A stretch of DNA of 64,000 nucleotides, taken from positions 1 to 64,000 of the forward strand of contig CACJMB010000002.1 of NCBI GenBank assembly GCA_902594405.1, read 5' to 3'. Below the pieces are notes generated by a model. It saw nothing but the letters and a program-made list of their open reading frames with translations. It did not search any database and was not told where the DNA came from. Positions within the stretch are counted from its first letter, which is position 1. Each line of letters opens with the position of its first letter. The stretch comes from an uncultured Pelagibacteraceae bacterium (GTDB lineage: Bacteria; Pseudomonadota; Alphaproteobacteria; Pelagibacterales; Pelagibacteraceae). Shown here in pieces: positions 50,091 through 59,088 of this stretch. Both the position numbers and the translations under genes were made by a program.

Positions 50091-51190
50091 TGGAAATTAC
50101 TGTTACAGGTGCCAATGGATTTCTAGCAAAAAATTTAATTTATAGTTTTGTGGAAAATAAAAATTATAAAATTAATAAAATTACACGCAAAACGCCAAAA
50201 AAAAGATTAAAACAATTATTGGAAAGATCTAATTTTATTTTTCATTTTGCAGGTGTAAATAGACCTACAAAATACAAAACATTTAAAAAAGATAATGTAA
50301 ATTTAACAAAATTTATCTGTGATCATTTATCTTATAAAAGATTAAAAACACCAATTGTTTTTAGTTCATCAACGCAAGTAAATAAAAATAATTCTTACGG
50401 AAAATCTAAAAAAGAGTGTGAAAAATTGCTTTTAAATTTAAAAAAAAAAAATAAGAATAAAATTTTTATTTTAAGATTGCCTAATATTTATGGAAAATGG
50501 TCAAAACCTAATTTTAATAGTGTAGTAAGTACTTATTGCTATAATATTTCAAGAAATAAACCTATATACATATCGAGTCCAAAAACAAAAATAGGTTTAC
50601 TTTATATTGATGACTTAATTTTATATTTGAAAAATTTTTTAAAAAAGAAATCAAATATAAAAAATATTTATAAACCTAATTACACTGACATTGTAACTTT
50701 AAAAAATCTTTCTAATATTATATATAGTTTTGAGCTTTCAAGAAATGATAAAATAATTCCCGATATATCAACGAAATTAAATAAAAATCTATATTCCACT
50801 TACATTAGTTATTTGCCAAAAAAAAAAATTACTTATACTTTAACTAACAAAAGTGACTCAAGGGGTTCTTTTGCTGAATTCTTTAGAACTAAAAAAGACG
50901 GTCAATTGTCTTTTTTTGTTGCAAAAAAAGGGAAAATTAGAGGTCATCATTTTCATCATTCAAAAGTAGAAAAGTTTTTGGTCGTAAGTGGATCTGCAAT
51001 CTTTAAAATGTTTGACATCTCAAATAATAAAAAACTTTCTTTTAGATTAAGCGATAAAAAATTAAAAGTAGTTGAAAGCATACCCGGTTACCAGCATTAT
51101 ATTAAAAATATAGGAAATAAAGATTTAATTGTTTTATTGTGGTGCAACGAAATTTTTGATGTTAAGAAACCTGATACTTTTAAAATATGA
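50090..51190 (+). CDS. fnlB: UDP-2-acetamido-2,6-dideoxy-hexulose epimerase/reductase (FnlB/WbjC/CapF)
   Basis: 366 residues in two domains, exactly the CapF arrangement. Residues 1-240 are an SDR reductase (VTGANGFLAKNLI, FHFAGVNRPTKYKTFKKDNV near 56, YGKSKKECE near 103). Residues about 255-366 are a cupin (SDSRGSFAEFFRTKKDGQ near 260, RGHHFHHSKVEKFLVVSGSA near 283 with metal-binding histidines, and PGYQHYIKNIGNKDLIVLLW). The cupin epimerises C3 and the reductase reduces C4 to give UDP-N-acetyl-L-talosamine-type product for FnlC. It overlaps fnlA by 1 nt and fnlC by 4 nt. Confidence 0.92.
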   Translation: MEITVTGANGFLAKNLIYSFVENKNYKINKITRKTPKKRLKQLLERSNFIFHFAGVNRPTKYKTFKKDNVNLTKFICDHLSYKRLKTPIVFSSSTQVNKNNSYGKSKKECEKLLLNLKKKNKNKIFILRLPNIYGKWSKPNFNSVVSTYCYNISRNKPIYISSPKTKIGLLYIDDLILYLKNFLKKKSNIKNIYKPNYTDIVTLKNLSNIIYSFELSRNDKIIPDISTKLNKNLYSTYISYLPKKKITYTLTNKSDSRGSFAEFFRTKKDGQLSFFVAKKGKIRGHHFHHSKVEKFLVVSGSAIFKMFDISNNKKLSFRLSDKKLKVVESIPGYQHYIKNIGNKDLIVLLWCNEIFDVKKPDTFKI

Positions 51191-52308
51191 AAAAACTGAA
51201 AATAATTACAATTTTAGGAACAAGACCTGAAATTATTAGGTTGTCTAAACTAATAAACTTGTTAGATAAAAACGTGAAGCATATTCTTATAAACACAGGG
51301 CAAAATTTTAATTACGAATTAAATAAAATATTTTTTAAAGATCTAAATATTAAAGAGCCAAGGTATAATCTATCTTTTGAATCAAATATTTCAACGATTG
51401 AGTCCATTTCAAAAATTTTAACTCAAGTGGAAAAAATATTAATTAAAGAAAAACCAAGTGCAATTATAGTCTTAGGTGATACTAATAGTTGTTTATCTGC
51501 TTATTCAGCGAAAAGATTAAAAATACCAATATTTCACATTGAAGCTGGTAATAGATGTTACGATCAAAGAGTTCCAGAGGAAATTAACAGAAAAATTATT
51601 GATCATATATCTGATATAAATGTAACTTACAGTGAAATAGCTAAAGAAAATTTAATAAGAGAAAATTTACCTCCTGACAGAATTTTTAAAATAGGAACTC
51701 CTTTATATGAGGTATATCAAACTTATAGAAAAAAAATCGAAAATTCTAAAATTCTCCAAAAATTATCATTAAACAAAAATAATTTTTTTTTGGTAAGTGT
51801 TCATAGAGAAGAAAATCTAGATTATGAAAAAAACTTTAAAAAATTTTTAAATTTTTTATCCTATCTTGAAAAAAGAAAATTGGAAAAAATAGTTGTATCA
51901 ACTCATCCAAGAACACTTAAAAAAATAAAAAAAGAGACTATATTTAAATCTAAAAAGATTTTATTTTCAAAACCCTTTGCTTACTCAGATTATTGCCATC
52001 TACAAATAAATTCTAAAATAGTTTTTTCTGACAGTGGATCTATTACAGAAGAGTCAAATATTATGAATTTTGCAGCAGTAAATTTAAGGTACACAAATGA
52101 ACGTCAGGAAGGAATGGTTTATGGAGCAGTTCCAATGATACATTTTAATTTAGATAAAATTGAAAATGTTATTAAACATTTTGAAGAAACTGGACATAAT
52201 AATTTCAAAATTAAAGATTACGAATCACCAGGTTTTTCAAAAATTTTTTATAATATTTTAATAAGCTATATTGATTATGTTAATCAAAAAGTTTGGAAAT
52301 TAGATTAA
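51187..52308 (+). CDS. fnlC: UDP-N-acetyl-sugar 2-epimerase (FnlC/WbjD/CapG), UDP-L-FucNAc forming
   Basis: 373 residues, standard for non-hydrolysing 2-epimerases. ITILGTRPEIIRLSKLINLL near 6-25 is the UDP-binding opening, VLGDTNSCLSAYSAKRLKIP near 96 and HIEAGNRCYDQRVPEEINRK near 118 are the catalytic Asp/Glu/His region, and SVHREENLDYE near 205 and SDSGSITEES near 281 are the C-terminal UDP site. It inverts C2 to give UDP-L-FucNAc. The ATGA overlap with fnlB and order fnlA-fnlB-fnlC reproduce the characterised FucNAc operon. Confidence 0.93.
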   Translation: MKKLKIITILGTRPEIIRLSKLINLLDKNVKHILINTGQNFNYELNKIFFKDLNIKEPRYNLSFESNISTIESISKILTQVEKILIKEKPSAIIVLGDTNSCLSAYSAKRLKIPIFHIEAGNRCYDQRVPEEINRKIIDHISDINVTYSEIAKENLIRENLPPDRIFKIGTPLYEVYQTYRKKIENSKILQKLSLNKNNFFLVSVHREENLDYEKNFKKFLNFLSYLEKRKLEKIVVSTHPRTLKKIKKETIFKSKKILFSKPFAYSDYCHLQINSKIVFSDSGSITEESNIMNFAAVNLRYTNERQEGMVYGAVPMIHFNLDKIENVIKHFEETGHNNFKIKDYESPGFSKIFYNILISYIDYVNQKVWKLD

Positions 52309-52309
52309 T

Positions 52310-53488
52310 TTGAAAATTTTTTTTTTTACACAATATTTTTGGCCAGAAAATTTTAGAATAAATGAACTTGTAAAACATTTTTCTAACAAAAAAAATTTTG
52401 TTCTTACAACTTATCCTAGTTATCCAAAAAAAGTTTTATTTAAAAAAAAAAATAGAAATAATTTTTTTAAACATAATCAAATTTTGAGAGTTCCAAGTAT
52501 TTTAAGAAATGAAAGTAATTTATCAATTTTCTTAAATTACTGTACTTTTTTTCTAAGTTCATCATTTATTGGTTTTTTTAAAATTTTTACTAAAAAATTT
52601 GATATTATTTTTATTTTTTGTCCTTCTCCAATATTAAATGCAATACCTGCAATTATATTTAAAAAAATATTTAAAAAAAAAGCTGTACTTTGGGTATTAG
52701 ATTTATGGCCAGACACAGTTATAGATTTAAAGCTAATAAAAAATAAATTTCTAATTAAAATTTTAAGAGTATTTGTTAACTTTATTTATAATAATAGTGA
52801 TCTAATTTTAGCCCAGTCTAATTCAATTAAAAAAGAAATTAAAAAATATACTAAAACAAAATGTATATATTTTCCCGCATGGTCTGAAGAAGTAATTATC
52901 AAGAATAAAACTAAAAAAATCAAAAAAACAAAAAAAATAAAAATATTATTTGCAGGTAATATAGGAGAGGCACAATCATTTTTAACATTAATAAGATGTG
53001 CAAAATTAATAAAAAATAAAAATTTAGTTAAATGGATTATTGTAGGAGATGGTAGGTGGAAAAATAATTTAATCTATCACATAAAAAAAAATAATTTAGA
53101 AAATGATTTTCAATTAATTGAACATATTCCACTTAAAAAAATTGGAAGTTTTTTAAATAGTGCGGATGGTCTTTATTTAAGTCTGCAAAATAGAAATACT
53201 TTTAAAAAAACTATCCCAGGAAAATTGCAGACTTATATGAAATCTGGAAAACCAATTATTGCATCAATTTCTGGTGAGACTGAACAAATCATAAATAAGT
53301 CAAAGTGTGGTTTTGTTAGTAAAGCAGGGGATTCCAATTCTTTAGCAAAAAATGTTTTAAAATTTTGTAAGATGAAGCAAAAAGATAGGTTGTCTTTAGG
53401 TAAAAATGGAAAAATATTTGCAAATAAATTTTTTGATAAAAAAAATATTCTTAAAAATTTAGAAAAGGAATTTAAAATAATCTTGTAA
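52310..53488 (+). CDS. WbuB-like family 4 glycosyltransferase (FucNAc transferase candidate)
   Basis: 392 residues from a TTG start 1 nt after fnlC. IFFFTQYFWPENFRINELVK near 3-22 is the typical WbuB-type opening. VLWVLDLWPDTVIDLKLIKN near 125-145 is the second hallmark (L-W-P-D-x-V). LFAGNIGEAQSFLTLIRCAK near 215 and LSLQNRNTFKKTIPGKLQTY near 286 provide the GT-B donor site, and KSGKPIIASISGE completes it. WbuB in E. coli transfers FucNAc next to the lipid-linked first sugar. Position right behind fnlABC supports L-FucNAc as donor. Symbol withheld because the acceptor is not known. Confidence 0.85.
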   Translation: MKIFFFTQYFWPENFRINELVKHFSNKKNFVLTTYPSYPKKVLFKKKNRNNFFKHNQILRVPSILRNESNLSIFLNYCTFFLSSSFIGFFKIFTKKFDIIFIFCPSPILNAIPAIIFKKIFKKKAVLWVLDLWPDTVIDLKLIKNKFLIKILRVFVNFIYNNSDLILAQSNSIKKEIKKYTKTKCIYFPAWSEEVIIKNKTKKIKKTKKIKILFAGNIGEAQSFLTLIRCAKLIKNKNLVKWIIVGDGRWKNNLIYHIKKNNLENDFQLIEHIPLKKIGSFLNSADGLYLSLQNRNTFKKTIPGKLQTYMKSGKPIIASISGETEQIINKSKCGFVSKAGDSNSLAKNVLKFCKMKQKDRLSLGKNGKIFANKFFDKKNILKNLEKEFKIIL

Positions 53489-53572
53489 GTATATTTAAAG
53501 AATATATACAATATTGGACCTATTTCTAAATTATAGAAAATTTTGGTTAAATTAATTATATAAAAAATTTGA

Positions 53573-54835
53573 ATGACAAAATTTTTAGAAAATATATCTT
53601 TTTTTTTAATAATAAGTTTACCTATATTTCTTGTAACTGGTCCATTTTTATCTGATATGTCTGTAATATTAGTAGATATTTTTTTTTTAATAATAATAAT
53701 TAAAGAAAAAAAGTTAACTATTTTAAAAAATAAATATTTTTTTTTTTTAATATTTTTATGGACCTATTTTTCTTTAAGATCATTATTCGTTGATGATATT
53801 TATTTATCATTAAAAAGTTCTTTGTTTCATTTAAGATTCATAATCTTAATTTGGGCAATTTCATTTTTTTTAGATAGAAATAGAAAAATTTTTTTTATTT
53901 TTTCTAAAGTGCTAATTATAACAATTGCAATCGTTTGTTTAGATGCTTTGTTCCAATATTTTTATGGTACAAACGTTCTAGGTTTTAAACAAGAAAACCC
54001 TGATAAGTTAAACGGTTTATTTAATGACGAAGCTGTTTTAGGTAGTTATTTAATAAGATTAACTCCGCTTATTTTTGCAATTTTGTATTACTTTTTAAAT
54101 CCAGAAAAGCACCATTTCCTTTATTTATTTATACTTAGTTTTTTGGGACTAATTATATTTTTGTCTGGATCAAGATCTGCATTATTTCTTTTTATTTTGT
54201 TTAGCTCACTTTTTTTTCTGATTAACATTAAATTAAGAAAGTTAATTTTTATCTATTTTTTTTGTTTATCTTTAATTTTAATTACATTAATGCAATTTAA
54301 CAAAAAAATATCACATTCAGTATATTATAATTTATTTGATCCATTTAGAACTATGTTTTTTGATAATACTAGTTCAGAAAAAAAAGATAATAAAAAATTT
54401 ATATTTACAAAAGTATATGACTCTCATTACAAAACAGCTTTAAATATGTTTTATGATAACAAAATTTTTGGTGTAGGAACTAAAATGTATAGAATACTGT
54501 GTAAAGATAAAAGGTATTACATAAATGAGTTTAGTTGTACCACTCATCCACACAATTTTTATTTTCAACTATTAGCAGAAAATGGTATAATAGGTTTTTT
54601 TGGTATTTTATGTATATTTATATATTCAACATCAATAATACTTAAAAAAATATATATTATTAATTTTAAAGACAAGAATTTTATTAATTATCCCTCTTTA
54701 ATGATTGTAATTGGTATTTTTATAAATTTATGGCCAGTTGTTCCTTCTGGCAATTTATTTAATAATTGGTTATCAATTTTAATTTTTTTTCCAATTGGTT
54801 TTTTAATTTTTTTAGGTAAAAATAAAATAAGGTGA
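53573..54835 (+). CDS. O-antigen ligase/polymerase-like membrane protein (WaaL/Wzy_C family)
   Basis: 420 residues with about ten to eleven membrane helices. The Wzy_C family pattern is clear: LSGSRSALFLFILFSSLFFL near 205 (S-G-S-R-x-A helix), then a periplasmic loop of about 90 residues containing RTMFFDNTSSEKKD, then CTTHPHNFYFQLLAENGIIG near 320-340 (H-x-H-N and E-x-G-x-x-G), the active-site region of WaaL. It joins lipid-linked glycan to a core or to itself in the periplasm. An 84-nt gap separates it from the WbuB-like gene, and the next gene overlaps it by 4 nt. Confidence 0.8.
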   Translation: MTKFLENISFFLIISLPIFLVTGPFLSDMSVILVDIFFLIIIIKEKKLTILKNKYFFFLIFLWTYFSLRSLFVDDIYLSLKSSLFHLRFIILIWAISFFLDRNRKIFFIFSKVLIITIAIVCLDALFQYFYGTNVLGFKQENPDKLNGLFNDEAVLGSYLIRLTPLIFAILYYFLNPEKHHFLYLFILSFLGLIIFLSGSRSALFLFILFSSLFFLINIKLRKLIFIYFFCLSLILITLMQFNKKISHSVYYNLFDPFRTMFFDNTSSEKKDNKKFIFTKVYDSHYKTALNMFYDNKIFGVGTKMYRILCKDKRYYINEFSCTTHPHNFYFQLLAENGIIGFFGILCIFIYSTSIILKKIYIINFKDKNFINYPSLMIVIGIFINLWPVVPSGNLFNNWLSILIFFPIGFLIFLGKNKIR

Positions 54836-55851
54836 TAATAACTTACTTACTATTAATCATTTTAAATATTTTAATTTTAATATTTTTTGAAAAAATAAGT
54901 ATTTTTATAAATGTTTATGATTTTCCAAATAATAGAAAAATTCATAAAATTAAAACCCCACTTTTGGGTGGTTTAATAATAGTAATAAATTTTTTCTTCA
55001 TCTTTTTATCTTTAGAACTGAACATTTTAGATTATACATCAATCGATATTTTTTTTGAGAGTAGAATAAATTATCTAATTTTTTTAATTTCTACTTTAGC
55101 AATTTTTTTAGTAGGGTTCGTTGATGATAAAATTGATATTGGACCAGCTATAAAATTTTTGTTTTTATTAATAATTATCTCTCTCCTAATTTACTATGAT
55201 AATTCAGTATTAATTAATCAACTTAGATTTTCATTTTTAGATCAATCAATCAATCTTGGTCAGTACTCATTTACTTTTACAATATTGTGTTTTTTACTTT
55301 TTTTAAATGCTTGCAATATGTTTGATGGGATAAATATGCAATCATGTATTTATTACTTAATATTTTTAGGTTTTTTATTTAATTATGACTCATTAAACAT
55401 TCTGTTAATTATACTCTTTATTTCCATTATTTTTATATTAGCTTTAAATAGTAGGGGTAAATTGTTTATGGGTGATAGCGGTGTTTTATTGTCTTCATTT
55501 GTTATCGCTTACGTAGTTATAAAATTTTACAATAAAAATATTTTCATAGATGCTGATACAATTTTCATTCTTATGATGGTACCAGGTATTGATATGTTTA
55601 GATTATTTTTGTTAAGACTCTTTAACAAAAAAAATCCATTCTATCCTGACAAAAATCATATACATCATTTATTATTAAATAAATTTAAATTTAAAATTAC
55701 AATACTGATTTTGAGTTTATTAATTTTTTTACCAATTTTTTTTATGCGCCTTGAAATTTCAAGTATATTAATAATTTTAACTTATCTAGTTATATACTCT
55801 TATATTGTTCAAAAATTATCAATTAGAAATGAAGCAGTAAATAAAAAATGA
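54832..55851 (+). CDS. WecA/MraY-family undecaprenyl-phosphate phosphoglycosyltransferase
   Basis: 339 residues starting with GTG, about ten helices. All family motifs are present: NNRKIHKIKTPLLGGLIIVI near 28-47 (H-x-x-x-x-P-x-x-G-G), FVGFVDDKIDIGPA near 95-108 (D-D-x-x-D), ACNMFDGINMQ near 158 (N-x-F-D-G), GKLFMGDSGVLL near 205 and FYPDKNHIHHLLLN near 275 (H-I-H-H). It transfers a sugar-1-phosphate, probably a HexNAc-P derivative such as FucNAc-P or GlcNAc-P, onto undecaprenyl phosphate to start glycan assembly. Adjacent ligase, WbuB-like GT and fnl genes fit that role. Confidence 0.88.
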   Translation: MIITYLLLIILNILILIFFEKISIFINVYDFPNNRKIHKIKTPLLGGLIIVINFFFIFLSLELNILDYTSIDIFFESRINYLIFLISTLAIFLVGFVDDKIDIGPAIKFLFLLIIISLLIYYDNSVLINQLRFSFLDQSINLGQYSFTFTILCFLLFLNACNMFDGINMQSCIYYLIFLGFLFNYDSLNILLIILFISIIFILALNSRGKLFMGDSGVLLSSFVIAYVVIKFYNKNIFIDADTIFILMMVPGIDMFRLFLLRLFNKKNPFYPDKNHIHHLLLNKFKFKITILILSLLIFLPIFFMRLEISSILIILTYLVIYSYIVQKLSIRNEAVNKK

Positions 55852-57497
55852 TATTTATCGATACAGTCCTATACTTTATTATAACTTCTTTTGGCTTGTG
55901 TTCTTTTATTGGTTTTGGAGCTCTTACAAATAAGTATTTATTTAAAGAAGAATATAACAAAAATGTATTTAATTACTTTTTTATTGGCTTAATCTTTATT
56001 ATTCCATTTTCTGTAATTTATTATTTTTTAGTTGGAAATTACAAAATATTAAACTTCTTAATTATATTTTTGGGCTTTTATTTTTTTTTAAGAAAGATAA
56101 AGATTGATGAGATTAAATTTATATTAATTCTTTCGTTAATTTTTTTTACATGTTTATTAATCTCAAAATCCCACGAAGATTTTACAGTTTATCATTTTCA
56201 GCACATAGTTGAAATTTCTGACTCAAATATAAAATTTGGATTAGCAAATTTGGATACAAGGTATTTTTATTCCTCAATTTTCTCTTTTGTTCAAGCTTTG
56301 TTTAATTTTAATTTTTTTGATTACAATTTAGTTAATATACCCTTGTATTTGATATTTTTGTCCACAATTGGCTTTCTGTATAAACAAATAAACTCTAAAG
56401 AAAATGTTTTCATAAATATTTTTTTTTTACTTATAATAATTTTTAAGTTTAAACGATTTTCTGAATTTGGATATGATTATGTTGGTCAATTTATATTAAT
56501 TTATTTATTTTCTAAATTTATTTATAGAGCAAAAAATATTAATTTTTATTCTTCAAGTAAATTAATACTAATTTTTTCAACCTCAATACTAATCAAAGTA
56601 ACAAACATATATTTTGCACCAATTATTTTGTTTCATTTTTTATTTTTTAAAGAAAAAATTAATATTATTAAATTTATTAAAACCAAACATTTTCTGTATC
56701 CTCAAATTATATTAATTTTAATTTTTTCACTTAACAGTGTATTGAAAACAGGATGTATTAATTACCTAATTAAAGATACTTGCCTATCTAAAACAAAATA
56801 TTCTTGGGTCTTAAATTACGAAGAAATTCAAAACTCCAAAAAAATATCCAAGTATTGGTCTAGAGGCTTTTATCACCAAAAAAATAAAAAACTTAATGAG
56901 CTGGAGTATAATAAAAATTTTAATTGGTTGCCAAACTGGTTGCAAGGCCATTTTTATATTAAAATTTTACCATTTGTTTTAATTTTAATTCTCATTTTTT
57001 TAGTAATCAGAAATTTTATTTTTAAAAATAAAAAAAACATCAAGTCTACAAATCTAAGATTTTTGTTATTTGGTTCTTTTTTATCTGTGTTATTTTGGTT
57101 AATAAATTTTCCACAGTATAGATTTGGCTTTGGAGCGATAGCTATATTTTTATTCATATTTTTTGAGAGTATATTTGGAACAAAGAAAGATTTTATAAAA
57201 AAAAGATATATATATTTTTTGATTATAGGCTTAATTTATTTTAATGTTTCGAATGTATCTAGAATTATCTCAGAAACAAATAGAGATGATATGTATAGGT
57301 TTACAAATTTTCCGTGGTATGCAAAGCCTTTGACAAAACAAATAAATGAAAAAAATAAAAATTTTAGATACTCAAGATCAACTCAAGGTGATAATTTTTG
57401 GAGAACTTGTTTCAACGCTAAGTTAATATGTGTCAATCATAATGATAAAGTTTCATTTAAACAAAATGGAAGAATTATTTACATAAGTAAATTTTAA
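55848..57497 (+). CDS. Large polytopic membrane protein (LIC_10190-like), function unknown
   Basis: 549 residues with about a dozen hydrophobic helices, a long cytoplasmic or periplasmic loop near residues 310-360 and a polar C-terminus. SKSHEDFTVYHFQHIVEISD near 105-125 is a candidate acidic/His first loop as in GT-C enzymes. FGLANLDTRYFYSSIFSFVQAL follows. The layout resembles the LIC_10190 type of membrane protein found in glycan clusters. It overlaps the WecA-like gene by 4 nt, and its TAA lies in a TTAA shared with the convergent methyltransferase stop. Probably a glycan transferase or polymerase; unproven. Confidence 0.55.
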   Translation: MIFIDTVLYFIITSFGLCSFIGFGALTNKYLFKEEYNKNVFNYFFIGLIFIIPFSVIYYFLVGNYKILNFLIIFLGFYFFLRKIKIDEIKFILILSLIFFTCLLISKSHEDFTVYHFQHIVEISDSNIKFGLANLDTRYFYSSIFSFVQALFNFNFFDYNLVNIPLYLIFLSTIGFLYKQINSKENVFINIFFLLIIIFKFKRFSEFGYDYVGQFILIYLFSKFIYRAKNINFYSSSKLILIFSTSILIKVTNIYFAPIILFHFLFFKEKINIIKFIKTKHFLYPQIILILIFSLNSVLKTGCINYLIKDTCLSKTKYSWVLNYEEIQNSKKISKYWSRGFYHQKNKKLNELEYNKNFNWLPNWLQGHFYIKILPFVLILILIFLVIRNFIFKNKKNIKSTNLRFLLFGSFLSVLFWLINFPQYRFGFGAIAIFLFIFFESIFGTKKDFIKKRYIYFLIIGLIYFNVSNVSRIISETNRDDMYRFTNFPWYAKPLTKQINEKNKNFRYSRSTQGDNFWRTCFNAKLICVNHNDKVSFKQNGRIIYISKF

Positions 57498-58207
57498 TTA
57501 TTATTTTTTTTAAAATCTTTCATTTTTAATTGGATGATTAAAAAAATATTCAAATTTATTGATGGCATTAAAAATGGAAAATAATAATTTTTCACTGTTT
57601 TAAAATAATATCTAATAATTTTCTGTATATTTTGAACAGGAGTCAAATGGTCTCTTGCGTGACTTAAGTCTTTTTCTGCAAAATTTTTCCAACCATAATT
57701 TTTTTTTTGTTTAAAATAGTATAAGTATTGAAGCAATCGCCACATTGAACCAGGATCACATGGTAATGCAATTGATATTAATGAGTTAGGTTTTAAAGAT
57801 GGTAATAATTTTAAAAAATCTTCTTCAAAATTCTTAAAATGTTCAAATGTATGAGATGCGATCAGTCTGGTAAATTTTTTTTTAGGAAGTTTCAAATTTT
57901 TATAATTTATAAATTTAAAATTAATATTTTTATACTTTTTAGATAATTTTTTGAGTTGTGTTTTGTATTTTAAATCGTCCACTATTGTATATTCTTTAAT
58001 ATAGGAAAAATCCATAAAATTAATATGTGGTTTTGCACCACCACCAATTTCAATTATGTGTTTGTTGTAATTGTTATTTATTCTAAGACTTAAAATTTTA
58101 TGATTAAAGTAATAGAGAAATTTTGCCAAGCCAGTATAGTTCGTATTACTATAATTATTTTTTGAATAAATTTTACTACTGATTTTTGCTATTTTATATT
58201 TTTTCAT
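57494..58207 (-). CDS. SAM-dependent methyltransferase
   Basis: 237 residues. IIEIGGGAKPHINFMDF near 50-66 is an unusual motif I (G-G-G-A-K-P), followed by TIVDDLKYKTQLKK (motif II position). RLIASHTFEHFKNFEEDFLK near 110-130 matches the S-x-x-L/F-E-H-x motif of class I methyltransferases, and LISIALPCDPGSMW near 142 the following strand. The C-terminal third contains SHARDHLTPVQNIQKIIRYY. It is coupled to the GT2 upstream (1-nt overlap). Probably methylates a glycan or lipid-linked intermediate; substrate unknown. Confidence 0.78.
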   Translation of the reverse strand: MKKYKIAKISSKIYSKNNYSNTNYTGLAKFLYYFNHKILSLRINNNYNKHIIEIGGGAKPHINFMDFSYIKEYTIVDDLKYKTQLKKLSKKYKNINFKFINYKNLKLPKKKFTRLIASHTFEHFKNFEEDFLKLLPSLKPNSLISIALPCDPGSMWRLLQYLYYFKQKKNYGWKNFAEKDLSHARDHLTPVQNIQKIIRYYFKTVKNYYFPFLMPSINLNIFLIIQLKMKDFKKNNN

Positions 58208-58896
58208 TAATTAAAAAATCTATAATAAAATATTTTGTATAAAGCTATCAATCCGTCTTTAAAACGTATTTTTTTTCCTTCTTCATATGTTCTACCATTA
58301 TAGCTTATTCCAACCTCATAAAATTTTAATTTCTGTTTCGCAAGTTTCATTGTAATCTCAATTTCAATTGCAAAAGTTTTTTCAGAAAGATTTAAAGATT
58401 TAAAAATGCCAGTTTTGACTAATTTATAACCTGTTTCAACATCAGAAAAATTAATATTTGTAAGAATACTTACCAAAAGACTTAAAACAAAATTTGCAAA
58501 TCTATTTTTAAAATATAATATTCGTTTTGCACCACTTCCTTGAAATCTAGAACCAAAAACGACGTCTGCTCCTAAATTTTTGGCTGGTAAAAATAACTGA
58601 TTGTAATCTTTTGGATCGTATTCTAAATCGGCATCTTGGATCAATATGAATTCACCGCTTACATTATCTAAAGAATTAATAATTGCGGATCCTTTACCTT
58701 TATTAACTTTGTTTTCTATAAGTTTGTCATACAAGTGTGTATTTTCTTTTAAAAGTGTTAATGTATTATCGGTAGATGCATCATCACTTATGATGATTTC
58801 TAAATCATGATTTTTTTTTTGATTGTTAACTCTCTTAAGTATATCCAGGATATATCTTTCCTCATTAAAAACTGGTATTATTATTGATATTTTCAT
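58207..58896 (-). CDS. Family 2 glycosyltransferase, DPM1-like
   Basis: 229 residues, short single-domain GT-A without C-terminal helices. ISIIIPVFNEERYILDILKR near 3-22, LEIIISDDASTDNTLTLL near 31, NKGKGSAIINSLDNVSGEFI near 64-83 and the metal loop LIQDADLEYDPKDYNQLF near 84-101 (Q-D-A-D-L-E-Y-D-P) follow the DPM1-like pattern. GSRFQGSGAKRILYFKNRFA near 110 and SDVETGYKLV near 147 (D-x-E-T-G-x-K) are also typical. It transfers a sugar to a polyprenyl-phosphate or similar acceptor. It is transcribed away from the 5S gene and is the last island gene before it. Donor unknown. Confidence 0.87.
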   Translation of the reverse strand: MKISIIIPVFNEERYILDILKRVNNQKKNHDLEIIISDDASTDNTLTLLKENTHLYDKLIENKVNKGKGSAIINSLDNVSGEFILIQDADLEYDPKDYNQLFLPAKNLGADVVFGSRFQGSGAKRILYFKNRFANFVLSLLVSILTNINFSDVETGYKLVKTGIFKSLNLSEKTFAIEIEITMKLAKQKLKFYEVGISYNGRTYEEGKKIRFKDGLIALYKIFYYRFFN

Positions 58897-58929
58897 TGTT
58901 ATCTTAATAGATTATTTAGAAATTTATAC

Positions 58930-58958
58930 TTTACAATAAAGAATTGTATATCTATAAG
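58930..58958 (+). promoter_or_regulatory. Probable promoter of the detached 5S rRNA gene
   Basis: TTTACA (58930-58935) and TATAAG (58953-58958) are spaced by exactly 17 nt, and the predicted start falls within 1-2 nt of the 5S 5' end. The pair lies between the divergent GT2 start and the 5S gene. Transcript start is inferred, not observed. Confidence 0.6.
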
Positions 58959-58962
58959 TCAT

Positions 58963-59080
58963 TGCCTGGTAATTATTGCGAAAGGGCAATACCCGATCCC
59001 ATTCCGAACTCGGAAGTCAAGCCTTTCTGCGCCGATGGTACTTTGTCTTAAGACATGGAAGAGTAGGACGTTGCCAGGCT
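58963..59080 (+). rRNA. rrf: 5S ribosomal RNA
   Basis: About 118 nt with the conserved 5S core CCCGATCCCATTCCGAACTCGGAAGTCAAG. The terminal stem pairs GCCTGG (58964-58969) with CCAGGC (59074-59079), and the loop-E/stem-V region GCGCCGATGGTACTTTG...GGAAGAGTAGGACG is present. No 23S or tRNA is adjacent: the upstream neighbour is a minus-strand glycosyltransferase gene. This detached 5S at the end of a polysaccharide island is the known SAR11 arrangement. Ends are approximate by a few bases. Confidence 0.95.
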
Positions 59081-59088
59081 AAATCTTG

